The notes: a model not told the origin generated them from the letters alone. A DNA stretch of 64,000 bases from Cucumis sativus (GCF_000004075.3 NC_026661.2:20488307-20552306); one strand, 5' to 3'; numbered from the stretch's first letter, positions 49,176 to 63,505 are shown. A program made the numbers and translations.

Positions 49176-51303
49176 TTAAACTACAAAATCATGCAACATA
49201 TTTGAACTGGTGAGTCTGCATTGATGATGCCTTTCTGGTTCCAGACATGGAAAATCCTGTCCCTCAAGCTCCACAGAACCAACCATTCTATTGTTATTAT
49301 TCCCAAACATCCCAAATTCATCACCTTCACAATGCTTCAACTCCAATGCAAGTGAAACATCTCCTCCTCCCATTGTGAAGTTACTCGAGTTGATCATATC
49401 GTCGGTAGCACACTGGCGGTAGAGGACTCGCTCACCGTTGTTTGCTACAGATTTTGTGCTGTCGTGCAACTCGTCTCCTCCCCTATCTTCGGAGAATAGC
49501 GAATTGTTCCATGATGCTTTGGATGCATTTTCTGGTGAGGATTTGATATCAATGTTAGAGTCCCCAAATTCTTCTTTGTACATCTCCTCTACCATTGGTT
49601 TCCATAGCCGAACACGTGCATTTATAAACCAGTTTGCGACCTAAATGAAACAAAATAAGGCCAGTAAGAATATATACATGAATGTTATTTCAACTCACAA
49701 GCAGATGTTGGAGTCTAGAGGGCGAAAAGTTGAATTTTCGATTGAGGATTAACGACGTTACTTGGTTTCTAGTCAGGCCAGTTTGTCTTGCTAGCTTAAG
49801 TTTCTCTGAATCCTTGGGATATCTGTGAAAGTAAAGCAAAAACGGAACATCAAGGCCTTGGTAAACAAACATAGCTAATCCAAATGTTGAGAATAGATAT
49901 GTACTAATAGTTTAGACAGCGTACGGATGGAGGAAGTGTTCGAAGAGCCAAGCACGAAGAATCGACACAGAGCTTTCAGGAAGCCCTCGTTGAGGCCTCC
50001 AACTATGTGGTGTGACACCGAGATGCTGCAGGGCTCTCTGTTGCCTGAGGTGTTGGTCGACAAAGCGGAGACGGGGAATGCCTTCTTGACCAGAATGTAA
50101 AGAATCTTGCTCTCCCAAGGCTCTCCTGGTGACCTCAATCTGTGCATTAATTGCATCTTGCAAGCGGCGAAAGTGGCACGAAATTGTTTGGTGTGGGAGT
50201 GAAGTGTAGAACTCTGCAGCCCCTCGACCTGCTACCATGTCGAAAGACGACGCTAACATTTGCAGTTGTTGGTAATATTGCTTGTATCTTCGATCCACCT
50301 GCAAAACATTTGACAGATACTGAACCGTTAAAGAAACTAATTGGATGTAATCTTCAGCATTGTTAAATTGAAAAATACCAAATAACTTATTCAAGAAAAC
50401 AATCCTCAACAGCAGATGCATGAATAATCGAAACATCTACAATGTCAGCAAGTTTGTATAGGAACCACAGGCACAAAATCATCACGTAAAGAAATGTAAC
50501 AAACCCATACATTAAGCATAAGCAAATTGTAGAACATCAAGTAACTGTTGGCTTACCTCACCCAACAGAGACAGAAGCTTTGAGTTTTTGTTCTTCAAGT
50601 CCTGACGTTCGGAAGGCGATAGATCACTCAACGGATTAGCGATTGATGCCTCCCTTGCATTGCCACACATCTCACCAGTCAGATCATTTGATCCCCCATC
50701 ATTTTCTCTGCAGGAATCGACACCCAAACCATTGGAAGCTTTCAGTTTCTTAGACTTCAGCTCTTTCAAAGCTTCCCGGATGCTAACCATTTCATCAAGC
50801 AACTGTTGTGCAGCTTCAATGTATACCGAATTCAACATCGAATAACCAGAACCCAATGCTACATACATACCATTTTTCACATCAGAAATACAAGGTTTCG
50901 GATTCTGCCTCTTCTCCAAGATCGAAGGAGGTGCATTAATGAATGAAGAAACCATAGCAGGGGTCTGATATTGGTGAGGAAATGAAGACATAGACACAAC
51001 AGAAGGTGAGTGTGTGGAAAGGCTAAGTGAAACACCTTGACATTGGAAATTTGATTCATCTAAAATTCCCACAACTGGTGGAATGAAAGCCATTTCAACA
51101 TTACTTCTATCTCCCACAGTTTCGACATAATTTGAAGAAACCCCAGAAAGAATCTCTGAATAATCTCTGCAAGAAGGGTCCTGATTCATGAACATCATCA
51201 AATTCCCAGAACAAAGAGGCTGTTGTTCTTGGCAAGAAGAACCAAGTTTGTGATCACCTAACATGGAGTCTCTTTGATTACTTAAACCAGGAAAATATGT
51301 CAT
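49176..51303 (-). CDS. BEL1-like homeodomain transcription factor (BLH1-like)
   Basis: TALE-class nuclear regulator that dimerises with KNOX proteins. Exons are 50557-51303, 49925-50298, 49762-49822 and 49176-49640 (complement), in phase, 548 residues. An N-terminal SLSL-type ZIBEL motif ([11 protein letters not shown]) is present. The SKY box is [20 protein letters not shown]. The BELL domain continues in exon 2 ([20 protein letters not shown] and [20 protein letters not shown]). The homeodomain has the three-residue loop ([20 protein letters not shown]) and the recognition helix [21 protein letters not shown] second ZIBEL motif (VSLALELKH) lies near the C-terminus. The homeodomain is split by two introns as in other BLH genes. 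Start choice: [12 protein letters not shown] fits the family. A CAG directly before this ATG may be the acceptor of a 5' UTR intron; otherwise an in-frame ATG at 51393 would add 30 residues. Confidence 0.95.
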
Positions 51304-52160
51304 CTGAAAACTCCTCAAAGTTTCATCAGCTGAGAACAACAGACAAACAGAAGCACAGTTCTTAATCTTCCAAAAATCACAAACGCCAACCAAACAGAAT
51401 GATCAAACAAGAGATTGAATACAAAAAGGGCACGAAGACTGATGAAATAACAAAAGGGGCAACAGAATCAAACAAAACCCACTTATTATTTGAAGAATCA
51501 AAGTAATAGAACAAAAAAACTACTAATAAGAACAAAAGAAGAAGCGTATCATTACCCTGAAAACCCCAATAATGCGATTGTGGTAGTGGGAGGCAACCTT
51601 GAAAGCAGAAGAAATCAAAAGGGGGTTAAGAAAAAGGAGAAAAAAGAAAGACCCAAATTCCCAAAATGGAGACAAACACTAATCCCAAGAGATTTCAGGG
51701 AAAACACCATTAAATAAATAATGAAATCAATAATTACGAAACCCCCAAATAAAAAAAGAACCATAGTTTCTCTTCTCTTCTCTTCCTCATAATTGGAACA
51801 ACGACTCCAACACCAACTCGACAAAAAAGCAATAAATTATTAAAAAGACATTAAAGAAAAGAGGTATATAATAACGAGAAGCGCAACACCAACAACTTTA
51901 AAATATATTTTTATGAATTAAAAGTAAGAGAAAAAGTCATCGTCAATCCCAATCATTCAATACCCTTCTTCTCACGTGTGGAAAAAGCTTCTTAAAACAA
52001 AAGGAAGAACAAGAACAAGAACAAAGAACAAGAAGAAGAAGATGGTGGCAATGGTGGTTGGTTGCTTAAAAGGATTCTTTCAAACCTTAACCACCAGTTG
52101 ATAGACCTAAAACCCATTACTTAACCCTTCTTTTGAAGCATAAATTTTACACCAACCCTT
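51304..52160 (-). promoter_or_regulatory. BEL1-like gene leader and upstream region
   Basis: A long 5' leader is likely, as in other BLH genes. The segment near 52040-52140, read on the minus strand, contains TTTTAGGTCTATCAACTGG and GTGGTTAAGGTTTGAAAGAA, which I recall as part of BEL1-type mRNA leaders. A 5' UTR intron probably separates it from the ATG at 51303. CTCTCTTT-rich sequence lies at 52155-52190. Confidence 0.4.
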
Positions 52161-55100
52161 TTCTCTCTTTCTCTCTTTCTCTCTCTCTTCTGGTTAAGAG
52201 AATAACAGGGGAAATGAATCTAATCAAAACATGAATGATAAATGAGAAGATTGCGTGAAAATGATAAATGGGTATTTCAAAAATGTTTTCAAAACCAAAA
52301 AAATAAAAATAAAAATTAAGGTTTCTTCTACTGATGGTTACGAATTTGAGATCGATGGTTGGAGGGTCGGTTTCAAGAGAAGGCAAGATCTTGGAAACAA
52401 ATACATTGAAGAAGCTCCATGCATATAGAATATGAAAGTTGGCAATTTTCCATTTTTTTTTATATATACAAATTGGAATTTGCAGTGGGTGTTGGACATA
52501 GTCTTTGGATTGAATGAAAAACTTTAGCAACAGCCGACAGTTGAATTCTTTTGGTGATTCATTGTGATTTATTTTTCAGTTCAATCATATCTAAAACCTT
52601 ACAAATTTTCATTGAAGTCTCTATAGCTTTGATTGATGGTCGGCTTGTGAGTAGGAAGAAGTAAGAACTAAGAAGTTGATAATTTGTTGACGACAAGTCA
52701 TAGTTGGCCCAAAGAATCGGAGTTGGAACGTCTTGTTCGTCCAAAGTGTTGGTCAGATGAGTGCTGCACTCTTTAATATAATCAACCCTCTCCAGACTCC
52801 ATCTAGTCTATGAATTACAATAATCATACAAGACATTTTAGCTTATGTTACCATAGTTTCGATTGAAGATGTAACACTTCCATTTCAAAGATTCAAAAGA
52901 ATGGTCCTAGTGTATTTAATTATGACATTTATAGTTGGAAGTCTCAAACAACTATTATAATTAGAGCTTACACATTGAATTCATCACACCCACTTTTAGA
53001 ATTTGGAAACAAATAGTTAGGTTTTAGTTTTTTTTTATTTTTTAAAAAATTAAGTTTTTTTTTCTTTTTTTTTTTAAGAAAATGTAAAGTAAGTTAATCA
53101 AATTCCACATGTTTTTATATAATTATAAGTTAAATTTGGTTATAGTTAAAAATTAAATTAATAAGTCAACATAAAAGCCTATGCTAATAAATTTATTGTT
53201 TTGTTTTATTTTCCAATTAAATGTCAAAACTTTTTTTCATTTAAAAAAAAAAATTACTCTTTATTCTTTCATAAAAAATTTCAATTTTGTGCTTTTGTAC
53301 ATAGTCTAAATAATCATATACTTAATCTAAACGATCTTAATATACGATATTCCCTTATATCCGCTTAAACGATCTTGCTATAACACATACATAAGAACGA
53401 CTAAAGTATGGATTCAAACAATGAGGAAAGATTATTTTAGAAGCAAACATATGCATACCCAATTTGGAATAGCTAATGGCCACTCTTATGTCTACATCAA
53501 CCAATAAAATTATTGTTTTGAAAATATAAACATGAAAATTGAAATTACTTACATTTTCAAGGTAAACCTCAATTTTATTTTAAGCACGTAATTAGGTTGT
53601 AATTTCATTAAAATAATAATAATAAAAACAAACCAAGGGTAGATTTTAAATGTTTAATTAATAATTGAAATGCTCGTAAACTTTCCTTTAATTATAGTTA
53701 GAAAAATAAAATTATCATTTAGGGTAAGAGGAGTTATAGATTGTCACTACTGCAGTTTTAATACGTGTGGGTAAAGATAGTTTAATCGAAACATTCATAA
53801 TTCAACCTTTAATTTAATCTTAAAGAAAAAGGTAAAAAATATATTACAAATTTTGTCAACAACCAATTTGATATGTGTATTGTTAATCATCATATTATTT
53901 ATAAAAACAAAAAAGAAATTAACAAATTATTTATACGTAATAAAATTTTTCATTTAGTGGTGGGTGTAAATAGTTTTTCTTTTCCATTTAAAAAAAAAAA
54001 AAATCCCCAAGAAGAAAAAAACAATCTGTAACTTTTATATTTTATATTTTAGACAAATTTGTAATATTAGAAGTTTACACAAAAATTGGCCCATTTTACC
54101 CAATTATGTAGAAGCCCATTTTTTCTTTTCAAATTTGGGCCTAGATGGGCTGGACTTTGGACAAAGCTTTGGATTTCATTTTTCTAAACATTGGGTCTAA
54201 CATATACATTACATATGCCATATACCCTCAAAATTTTATAGTTTCAAATATAATCTAAATTGGTAAGTTGATAAAAGAAACTATTACAATTTAAATTCGA
54301 ATTTTATAAGTTCAAATGTTAAAGAATTAAATAAATATAAACTCTAAAGTTTAACACACTATGTTCAAAATTTCATCTAAATTATAGATTGCCAAAGAAA
54401 AAAAAGTTATAATTTTATAAGAAAATTAGGTGTGAAATGATGTAAAAATTTGTAAACATAAGAAACCAAATTTTTTTTTCTTTCAATCTTTCAAGAGACG
54501 ACTTTGTCTTGAAGTTTTATAAATAAAGTTGAGATATATTGTAGTACAATTATTATAATAACATGGTTGAGAAAGTAGTTGGGTAATTTGTTTGTCAATT
54601 ATTAGTATAATTAAAACCATGGAGTTAAACATAAAATATAATTTTTCTAATGGGTGTAAGGTTGGAATTAATTGAGAAATTGTTTCAATAATTGCTTGTT
54701 AATTCTCTAATTCCAATCTTATGGACAATGTATAAAAGTATAAATAATATGGTTAATTTCCTTTAACAATTCACAATCATATATATATATATATAACACT
54801 TCGTCAACTCTGCTTATCCATTATGTAATGTCAAATAATATATTGCTTTGTTTCTTGTCAAACAATTACTTCCTCTCACTATTATTGCTTCCCCAAAATA
54901 ATGATAATTAATTAAATGTCCATATCATTGCTATAATCAATACTTCATCTATTTGATGATATCACAAATAATAGTTGAGATTTGACACATTTACTCTTAC
55001 CGTTACAGTTTATTACGATTGTTGTTACAATAACACGAATAGTAAGTTTAACAAAATTTATAGGTTTAGATAAACGTGATTAAAAATTGGTATAAATTAT

Positions 55101-56870
55101 GAACGAATAAATAAATCTATCTGAATCTTGACATCTTATATAAGATAACTTAGAAGGTCGATGAAGTTATGTGATATAAATGCGATAAAAAGGGATAGTT
55201 ATCGTTGAAGTTATTGGTGATAAGAAGTGAGTGCATTCTTGACTTTTTCAACCAAAATTTAAATAAATATTATATTATATATACAACATTAAATTGAAAT
55301 ATTAAAGTGGAGTCAATATCAAATATAAATACTCATTCATTTTACATCTCTCTATTAATCCACACATTACTTTAAATCATAATAAATAATGTTGTTTACT
55401 ACTTTACTTTAAATTCACAAAATATAAATATGAAAAAAAAAATGATTTGTCCAATTTTGTAAAATTGAAAAACAAACCGAGAATAATTTTTACGTATTTT
55501 TAATTAAAATTTGGAAATTTATATATACTTATTTTATTATTTAAAATAATTTTTACATTTTTAATTAAAAACATGAAAAACTATAAAAATAAAATACTTT
55601 CACCAAATTTACACTTAAAAAAAATTGAATGTAATGAATTTAATTTTTGAGTGGTTTTCTTATTTTCAAATATAAAAAGTTTATAGGGACACGTCCTTCG
55701 ATCAAGGGAACATGTACCGACAATTTGACCGACAATTTGAGGGAAAAAGAAAGACAAATCTAAATATCGACGGAACGTTATTCTTTTTTTCAAATATTGA
55801 AAGTTTAACTTTTAATTTACATAAATTAAATTCATGTCAAATATTATTTCTAAAGCGAGAACACGATAAAACAATAAATTAAGAATTGTAAAAAAATTAT
55901 TGGTAATGTCTCCCACTCTCCCTCCAAGCAAATAAATACATATACATATGTAAATTAGAGTTAAAGTAACTATGAATAATGTATCTCAATTCACACCCAT
56001 TTAAATTATGAAATCAAATTATTGTTTCTTTTTCTTCAAAAAAAAAGTTGAACATTTATAGGAATTAATATTATTCACTTTTGAAATCATTATTGATACA
56101 TTGAATGATAAATCTTAAAATTGACAACCATACCAATTATTGTGAATAGCAAAAAAAAAAAAGAAAAAGAAAGGAGAAAACTTGTAATAAACTATAAAGA
56201 ATTGGATAGATTTTACTTTTTTTTTTATATATATATTTTAAAATGCCTGAATAATAAATCTTAAAATTACTCTATTATTTATTATTGACTTATACTTTAG
56301 AAATATTTAAGTTTATTTTATTATATTTAAGAATACTTTAGATAAATTTAAAATTTAATAAAAGGAGAATGATGAAATATGAATATTTGATTGAAAAATG
56401 GAGGTAGAAAAAAGAGGCAAGTAGGAATGAATAATTGAAACTAAGGTGGTGTTGTTGAAGAATATGAAGGGATTGATGCAATAAGAAAAACGAGCAAATA
56501 TCGATATTAAATGCCATGTGGAAATTCAGCCTAATTCACACCTCAACTATTTCAATTATCCACCACATAAATATATATATATTAAAAAAATAATTTACAT
56601 AAATATAATAAAAAACGATGAAGTCGGTAAAATATTTTTACAATTTTCATTCATTTCCTATTTTTTCTATTCTTCTTTCTCATTTATTTATCTTTTATTT
56701 CGGCTTTTTTTCATCTCATCTTCCATATTTTCTTTATTTTGTTTAAATCCGTTATTTCATTTTTACTATTTTCGATAAAACTTTATAAAAGTTAATTCAT
56801 TTTCATCATATTTAAGAATATCATTTTCACATGATCTAACTAGTCGTAGATTCGCATTTACTTCGATCAA

Positions 56871-57160
56871 CATGATCGTTTAAATTCGAAACATTTTTCC
56901 TATCGTTTAACACGAACTACACAATCTTGTTGGCATGATCTAAACGTTCACTTACTATAGTTAACACGATCATTTATCACGGTCAATACCATTGTTTGAT
57001 TTGAAGATTTTAACGATAATTTACATTATTGCACTATATGACTATTTACCATAATCAACGCAATCATTTTCGTAATCAACACAATCGTCTAAACTTGAAA
57101 CTTTTTTTTGTCTCATTGTTAAAAAGAACTACACGATCGTGTATCATAACCTAAACAATA
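56871..57160. repeat. Diverged tandem repeat, two units 209 bp apart, with ACGATCGT words
   Basis: CATGATCGTTTAAATTCGAA at 56871 matches CACAATCGTCTAAACTTGAA at 57080. Downstream, GAACTACACAATCTTGTTGG and CATGATCTAAACG are repeated as GAACTACACGATCGTGTATC and CATAACCTAAACA. Further CACGATCATTTA-like words lie between. Related words (TAAACGATCTT) occur at about 53320-53375, so this is a dispersed family. From memory, similar sequence is common in cucurbit intergenic DNA. Confidence 0.6.
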
Positions 57161-60100
57161 ATAAATCATTTGTTTAGATTGTAGCACACAATCGTTTAGA
57201 AGAAGATTACTCATAAGTCAGAACATTTTTGCATGTAAGCTTTTATTTTTTTAAAAAAAAACCTATATATATATTAAATATAATTTTGTATGCAAAAACA
57301 TGTTTGAAGTTATATTTTCTTATGATTTTATTGCAAAGCTAGCAGGGGCACATATATCAAAATTGAATTGGTTTTGCATCCACATACGTAGATACATTTC
57401 AGATCGATCAGCCTTAAAGATTGTTCTATTCGCCAATTTTGACAATTTTATCAACCAATCTATTTAAGAAGAAGAAGAAGAAAAAACGTTTAAGTATTCG
57501 GGTAATATTTGGTCAAACAAGGCGAATCTATTACTAAAATTAATAGAAAAAGTAAAATTACATTCTATTTGTAAATATTTTTAATATTTATCAACCATAC
57601 ACACTCTAAGCTAGTAGACGAGTGGTTAGTAAACTCCTACCACCGACATGACCTATCTACCACCTGCAAGAGTTGAATTTAAATTTTGCTATTATCTAAA
57701 ACATTTTTATGCGTTGCTTTAGACATTTTAATTTTAATAATACATAAAGCTTTAATGATTATTAGAGTATTTTTAAGAGACATTTTTTTTTCTTCAGTGT
57801 ATTCCTCACATATTCATTCTAGAAAAACAAAATTGATGTAGTTGAAACAATACCAATTAACGATTATTCGAGAAAACACACGTGATTTAAATTAAACAAA
57901 TGCCCTATAAAAACAAGGCACTGTAGTCATTTATTCTTGATAAGGAATAATGGTATTGTAACATTCAAACTTTAGGTTTTTCACCTATAAATTTTTTTGA
58001 AATTGTTTATAGTTTTAATGTTATAATATATTGTTTGATTTTTTTTTTTTTTTATATCTTGAAGTTAATAATATAAATTAATATATGTTATTTTCTTAAA
58101 TTTGCAAACTTTATCCCTAGAAGCAGTTGAGAAGCCAAATTTGAATAACAATAGAAATGTCACATTCACATTCACATCTTTAAAAAAATCTGTCTACCGT
58201 CTTTTTTCTTAATTATATGCTAGTTGAGTTATGTTAGTGTTGGTATTTTTAATTCAATTTCAATATGCTAAAATTTGGATATTAAAAATATCTTATAATT
58301 GAAATATTTTGTCAATACCAATTTTAAAATTTCAAAATTTCCAACTTGACTAACTTGACACGAGTCAATAATCAATCAACTACGTGATTTAATTAACATC
58401 TCAATCATTTTAGGTGGATAGCCATGTGCTCCACAAATTGAGCTAAATAATTATAATTAAAATACAAAATCTGGATTCCACTCATCAAATGTATATAACA
58501 ACAACAATAATTATTTTGTACCACCACGTTGGTACTTGGATTTCGTGTCCACACAATAATTTAGTTTTGAGATGTTGAGCTTTACCTACCCAAAAAGATT
58601 TTTACACTCGTACGTTCAAATTTCCAATCTACCGCACGTTAATGTTGCTAAGCACAAAATATATAAGAAAGATTGAATCCCTCTTTATTTGAAATGACTT
58701 ACCTATCTTTTGAAAAGATCGACTATATATATTTTTAAATTTATCTTTTGACGCATGTCAGCTCTGATTACATGTGACAATGGTGGTATGAAGACTCTGG
58801 TGTTCGAGGTTTTGCAAAGTCAATTTTCGTTTGATATATATATTCATCGACTCACTAGATCGATCCAAACTCCAAAGTATTTACATTTTTCTTTTGAGAT
58901 GTGTGGTTCACTATGCCCTCCTCTATGAACTTGAATTTACTCGTGAGCTAGCTTTGATAACTCTCAATGTGTCTCAACTAATTTCATAGCCGGACCACCT
59001 ACCTGAGTCTAGATGTCAAACTTTTTTTAAAATAGAAATTAAATCTTAGAGGTAGGTCTCACTACCATAGATTATAATTATACTATAAACTATATAGAGT
59101 ACTAAAACATGTGTTTTGTTTTCTTTGTATAATGTAAATATCTATCACGCTAAATGTTTCCAAAGTTAAAAATAAAAATGTCGATTTCATAGTGTGACAT
59201 GTTTTCATTATTTACATGTGAAATAAGTTTTGTTTTCTTTATTTGTTTAGAAACTCCTAAACCTAATAAGAAGTGTCAAGATATGTATATATATCTATAT
59301 ATATATGTGTGTGTATGTATGGTGGTATGTAGAAACACCCACTTTTCTTGGCCTTATTATCAAATTTCAATGGAATGTCTAATCAGATCCACCATTTCCT
59401 TAATTAAACTCTTTTTTTCTTTTTAATTTTATTAAGCCACTATATTATATATTGTTGCCCAATTAGTTGGATCATAAAAATGCCTTCATATTTATTAGTG
59501 GAAAATATTGTTAAACCACGTTCTTCCTTCAATAATTATTATTTAGTTTACTAATCTTTTGTTTTTAATCTAATCAGTGGGGAACACTTAGGATATCGTG
59601 TCCCTAAATTTTGATCAAGTTATATGATCTAATTTTCAGATTTATCTAACCTCATTTTTTTTATTTGTCGCTTAATTACAATTTAGTGGTTAAGATTTTA
59701 TTCCTTATTTTGGGCAATATACTAAGATTTTGTTTGAAATAATTATTACTTGAATTTTAGAAAAAAATCAACCAATGTGTTTGGTAAATTTTGAGAACAA
59801 ATTTGTTGCAATATAACGTTTACTAAAATTTAATAATTTAGATAAGTATATATTAAACTGTGCATTATATATAATTGATGAATTGTTGTAGATTAATTGA
59901 TGAATATTAAAGGAGAATATATAACTTTTAACTTTTTTAAAAAAACAATCAATACTTATGATTTCATATATATATATAAGAAGAACAAAGATTTATAATT
60001 AATATTGAAAATAATTACTAAAAGTGAGAATTGATTGTATGAAAATTTAAAAGTTAGAAAAAGAGATTTTAAAAATCCTAACAAAGAAAGTGATTTCAAT

Positions 60101-62800
60101 ATAATTATTAATCTGTTCTACCAAACAATAAAAACAGTTAATGCTTTTAATTAACGATCCAAAACATATGCATCCTAAAGTAAATAGTATTAAGTAGAAA
60201 TACTACGACTAAATAGATTCCGTCAAAATTAATTTCACTTTTAACTATTATTTTGACTCTTTGAAAATCAATATTGTTTATAAATCTATATAATATTGAA
60301 AAGAAAAGTAGAGTAAACCGAACTTAATTATTAAAAACAAAAGTTTTTTTTAAGAAATGATATTGTGATAGAATGGATAATATTTGTTTAATAGTTGTGT
60401 ATGGATAACGAAAAGTGAGAAAGAGATTTAATTTTTAATTTATTGATCAAAGTAGGCAAAAAGAGAGACATGAAAAAGCTTAAACATTATTATATATATG
60501 TGTGAGGCATATCCACTTATAGAGTTTAATGCACTTAATTAAAGCATTCCTTACTATAATTTAAATTAACAACTTTTCATCCATTTTATAATAATAATAA
60601 TAATGATAATAATATATTTTATAAATAATAAAAATCTATTGCTTGAATATAAATTTTTTTGTGATATGTAAAGAAAATGAACTAAAAGAGAGAGAATTAT
60701 TTAACCTATGTATATATATTTATTGTATTTTGAACCCCTCAATAATATTAGAGAAATTAAACTTTGGTTGAGTGTTTAATATATATACTCACACTATCAT
60801 TTAGAATATAGGTAACAAAAATAGAAAATTCATAGATTTCATTAGTTGAATTGAGATTCAAACGTTTAGTACTTGATAATATTAATTAATACTCAAACTA
60901 ATTAAAAATGTCACGATTAATTAAAAATATAAGAATCTAAGAGTAAATTTTCTTGCTTAGGAAGGGAAACAGGGGATTAAACTATGCTCAAACAAATAAT
61001 TCTATCTATAAAATTTTGTCTAGTGTGGGTTTAAATAATTCTTAATTTAGAGGTAAAATACTTAATTTATATTTTGACATGTTTTTATTAATTGAAACCA
61101 ATAGTCTTAAAATCACAAAGATTTTAACTATCGATACATGAAAGTTGAGGCTTAAACAATCTATAAGCTCAAAACGTTCAAACACTCACTTCTTTAATTA
61201 GACGTTACTCCTAAAATGAATTAGACCACCATATATAAATATGACTTGTTTTGAAAATATATCTTAAGAGTAATAGATATTAATTGCATGAGAATAAAGA
61301 AACGTATATATAGTTGAAGAAACAAGATCAACGAAATATGCAAATCAATCTTTCATACATGAAAAGAATATATGTAGAAGCTTCAATGTTTGTTGTCGAT
61401 ATGGTGCTCAAATTTTGGCTTATCTAAAATCGGCCAACCAAACTAAGACATTTACGAACTAAAATTATATATTTTGTAAGTAGAAATAGAAATGATTATG
61501 GTTCAAACTTCGTAGGACAGTGATTACTCATGTCAATTCTTCTTTATCGAGATCTAGTCACATTCTGATTATGTAACTTTTCAAAATTAAAATTAAAATA
61601 GAAAATGAAAATGCAATAAAAATTAAATCTAAATAAAACTTTTAGATATTTAACAATTAATTAAGAATCAAAATTGAATTTTCATTTATCCATTATGTCT
61701 ATTAATATCTATTAATTTTAACTGCATTAGCTAACTTCATCCAACCTTATTACATACTAATTTCACCAAAACGTAAAGTATGCTAAATTAACTTAAATAT
61801 TCGGTTCTAATTCAAGGTTAAAATACAATAAAATTAACATAAAATTGTTAACATATTTCTAAACATCTCATAGATTCTGAAAGAAAAAAATATCTTATTC
61901 AAAACAAATATATATATTATATATATAAATTAGATTTTATGGCTGAAATTGAATACTAATTTATTTTTTTCAATTAAAAAATAAAATATTAAAGATAAAT
62001 AAATGACCATTAGCCGTTCCTAATCCAAAAGCGTGGGATTTGTTAGATATATAGTTACATGATACATCCATGCAACCAATACCAAAGTTGATATAACATT
62101 TTTATATAACTTTTGAAAAAACCAAACTTTAATGAATCATATCTATATATGAATATATTTCTACAACTATCACATCCTATATTTGTTAAAATGGTTTAAC
62201 AAAATATCCCCGATTATGAAGAAAATATATATTCTTAGCTAAATGACTTTTAAAAATATCTAAAAATAAAACTTTAAAATTTCAATGTCGTGTGTTTAAT
62301 AAACATATATTAAAATATTATTATCATAATATGATCTAAATTAAAATTTTACAAGGTTTTAATCTCGTTACAACTCTTTTTAAGATTACACTCATACACA
62401 TAATATCAATATTTCAAATATAGTGAAATAAAAATTAAACCAAAGTTTGAAGTCTTCAAATCTAATTAAGATATAATATATTATTACAAGTAGTTTTTTT
62501 TTTAATCTCAAATTATAATCATCATAATCAAATGTAAAACAAGGACAAAAATTGTTACCAATTGAAAGAGGAATAGATTTGTAAAATTATAAAGAATAAG
62601 ATGACGATGAGATGAGCGTGGTGTAATCTTACAACATTGTTCGTAATCTATCTAGAGATATATATATCCAACCCCTAATCTTCTAATGACTCTTTTTCTG
62701 GTGGAATATCTAATTTTGTTCATGTAGGATTGCATTATATTAGTGTAACAAAATTAAAATTGATACTAAGCTTGTGTATTCCTTTGTTTTAATAATTAAA

Positions 62801-62917
62801 TGGAAGTTTCACCCGAGGAGGACTTGGTCTCAAAGGGAAGACCGTGGAGAAACTTCCCTGTAAACCTAATAGCACTATCCAAGTATTATCAAATTTTAAT
62901 TGATGTGTGCAATTAAA
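62801..62917 (+). other. GC-richer island: strong hairpin overlapping a 38-codon open frame
   Basis: Within very AT-rich DNA, GGAAGTTTC (62802-62810) pairs perfectly with GAAACTTCC (62849-62857), and GGTCT (62826-62830) pairs with AGACC (62839-62843) inside it. The same stretch starts a 38-codon frame at ATG 62800 that begins MEVSPEEDLVSKGRPWRNFP and ends at a TAA near 62916. The product matches nothing I recognise. Whether this is a non-coding RNA, a micropeptide or a relic cannot be told from sequence alone. Confidence 0.25.
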
Positions 62918-63332
62918 GAAACCTATGGTTTTCTTAATCATCTCATTTGTATTTTTTTTATTATTATATTAAGAACAAACCCAATTACATAAGAAAAACA
63001 ACAACAAAACTTGTAGCTAAAAATGGAATGTGACGTGTGTGACTAAAAAAGGAGAGGAAAAAGAACAATTGTAATATATTTACCTTAGTACTTATTCAAG
63101 TAATTTTAATAATTAAAACATAATTGAGTTTTATTTAGCCCAAGAAATATTAAAAATATTTATAAAATGTATTAAAATATCAAATTTGTATTAGTAATAA
63201 TATTTTAGACGATGATAAGCAGGTAGAGGCTAGAGGAAAAGTTTGGAGAGTATGGGTAGATATTTGAGAAAATAAAATAATAAAACTAATAATTAGGTTT
63301 GTAGTATTAACCCGTGATCCTCCGAGTCAGCA

Positions 63333-63418
63333 ACGTGTCATATCCAGAGAAAGCCTCCACGTAAGATGAAAATGACACACGTGGCAAAAGAAAGAATATC
63401 AAAAGAGTTCTATTTAAA
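63333..63418 (+). promoter_or_regulatory. Promoter of the glyoxalase I-like gene: ABRE, G-box, TATA
   Basis: ACGTGTCA (ABRE core) lies at 63333-63340, ACACGTGGC (G-box/ABRE) at 63377-63385 and TATTTAAA at 63411-63418, about 170 bp before the ATG at 63588. The spacing fits a TATA promoter with a CTT-rich leader. Two ACGT elements suggest ABA or stress control through bZIP factors (inference). Confidence 0.65.
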
Positions 63419-63505
63419 CCCTCAAACTTATCCCCATTTTCTCCGTGGATTTCCTTAACAACTATTACTTCTCTCTGTTTCTCTCTTTTTCTCTCTTTTT
63501 CCTCT

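Larger units (their letters stand above)
52161..63300. other. About 11 kb AT-rich gene-poor region
   Basis: No supported protein gene. All open frames are short and lack motifs. Contents I can name: two motif words TAAACGATCTT near 53320-53375, a diverged 209-bp-period repeat at 56871-57160, a possible SINE remnant at 57601-57670 (GAGTGGTTAGTAAACTCC with a B-box-like GAGTTGAATTT), and a hairpin-forming GC-richer island at 62801-62917. Long A/T tracts and TA microsatellites are frequent, for example at 54780 and 59285. Confidence 0.5.

Noticed and set aside
52559-52744. 61-codon minus-strand frame upstream of the BEL1-like gene
   Set aside because: No motif or supported splice link; probably chance or leader sequence.
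59199-59426. 75-codon plus-strand frame over a TA/TG microsatellite
   Set aside because: The frame is driven by simple repeats; no conserved content.
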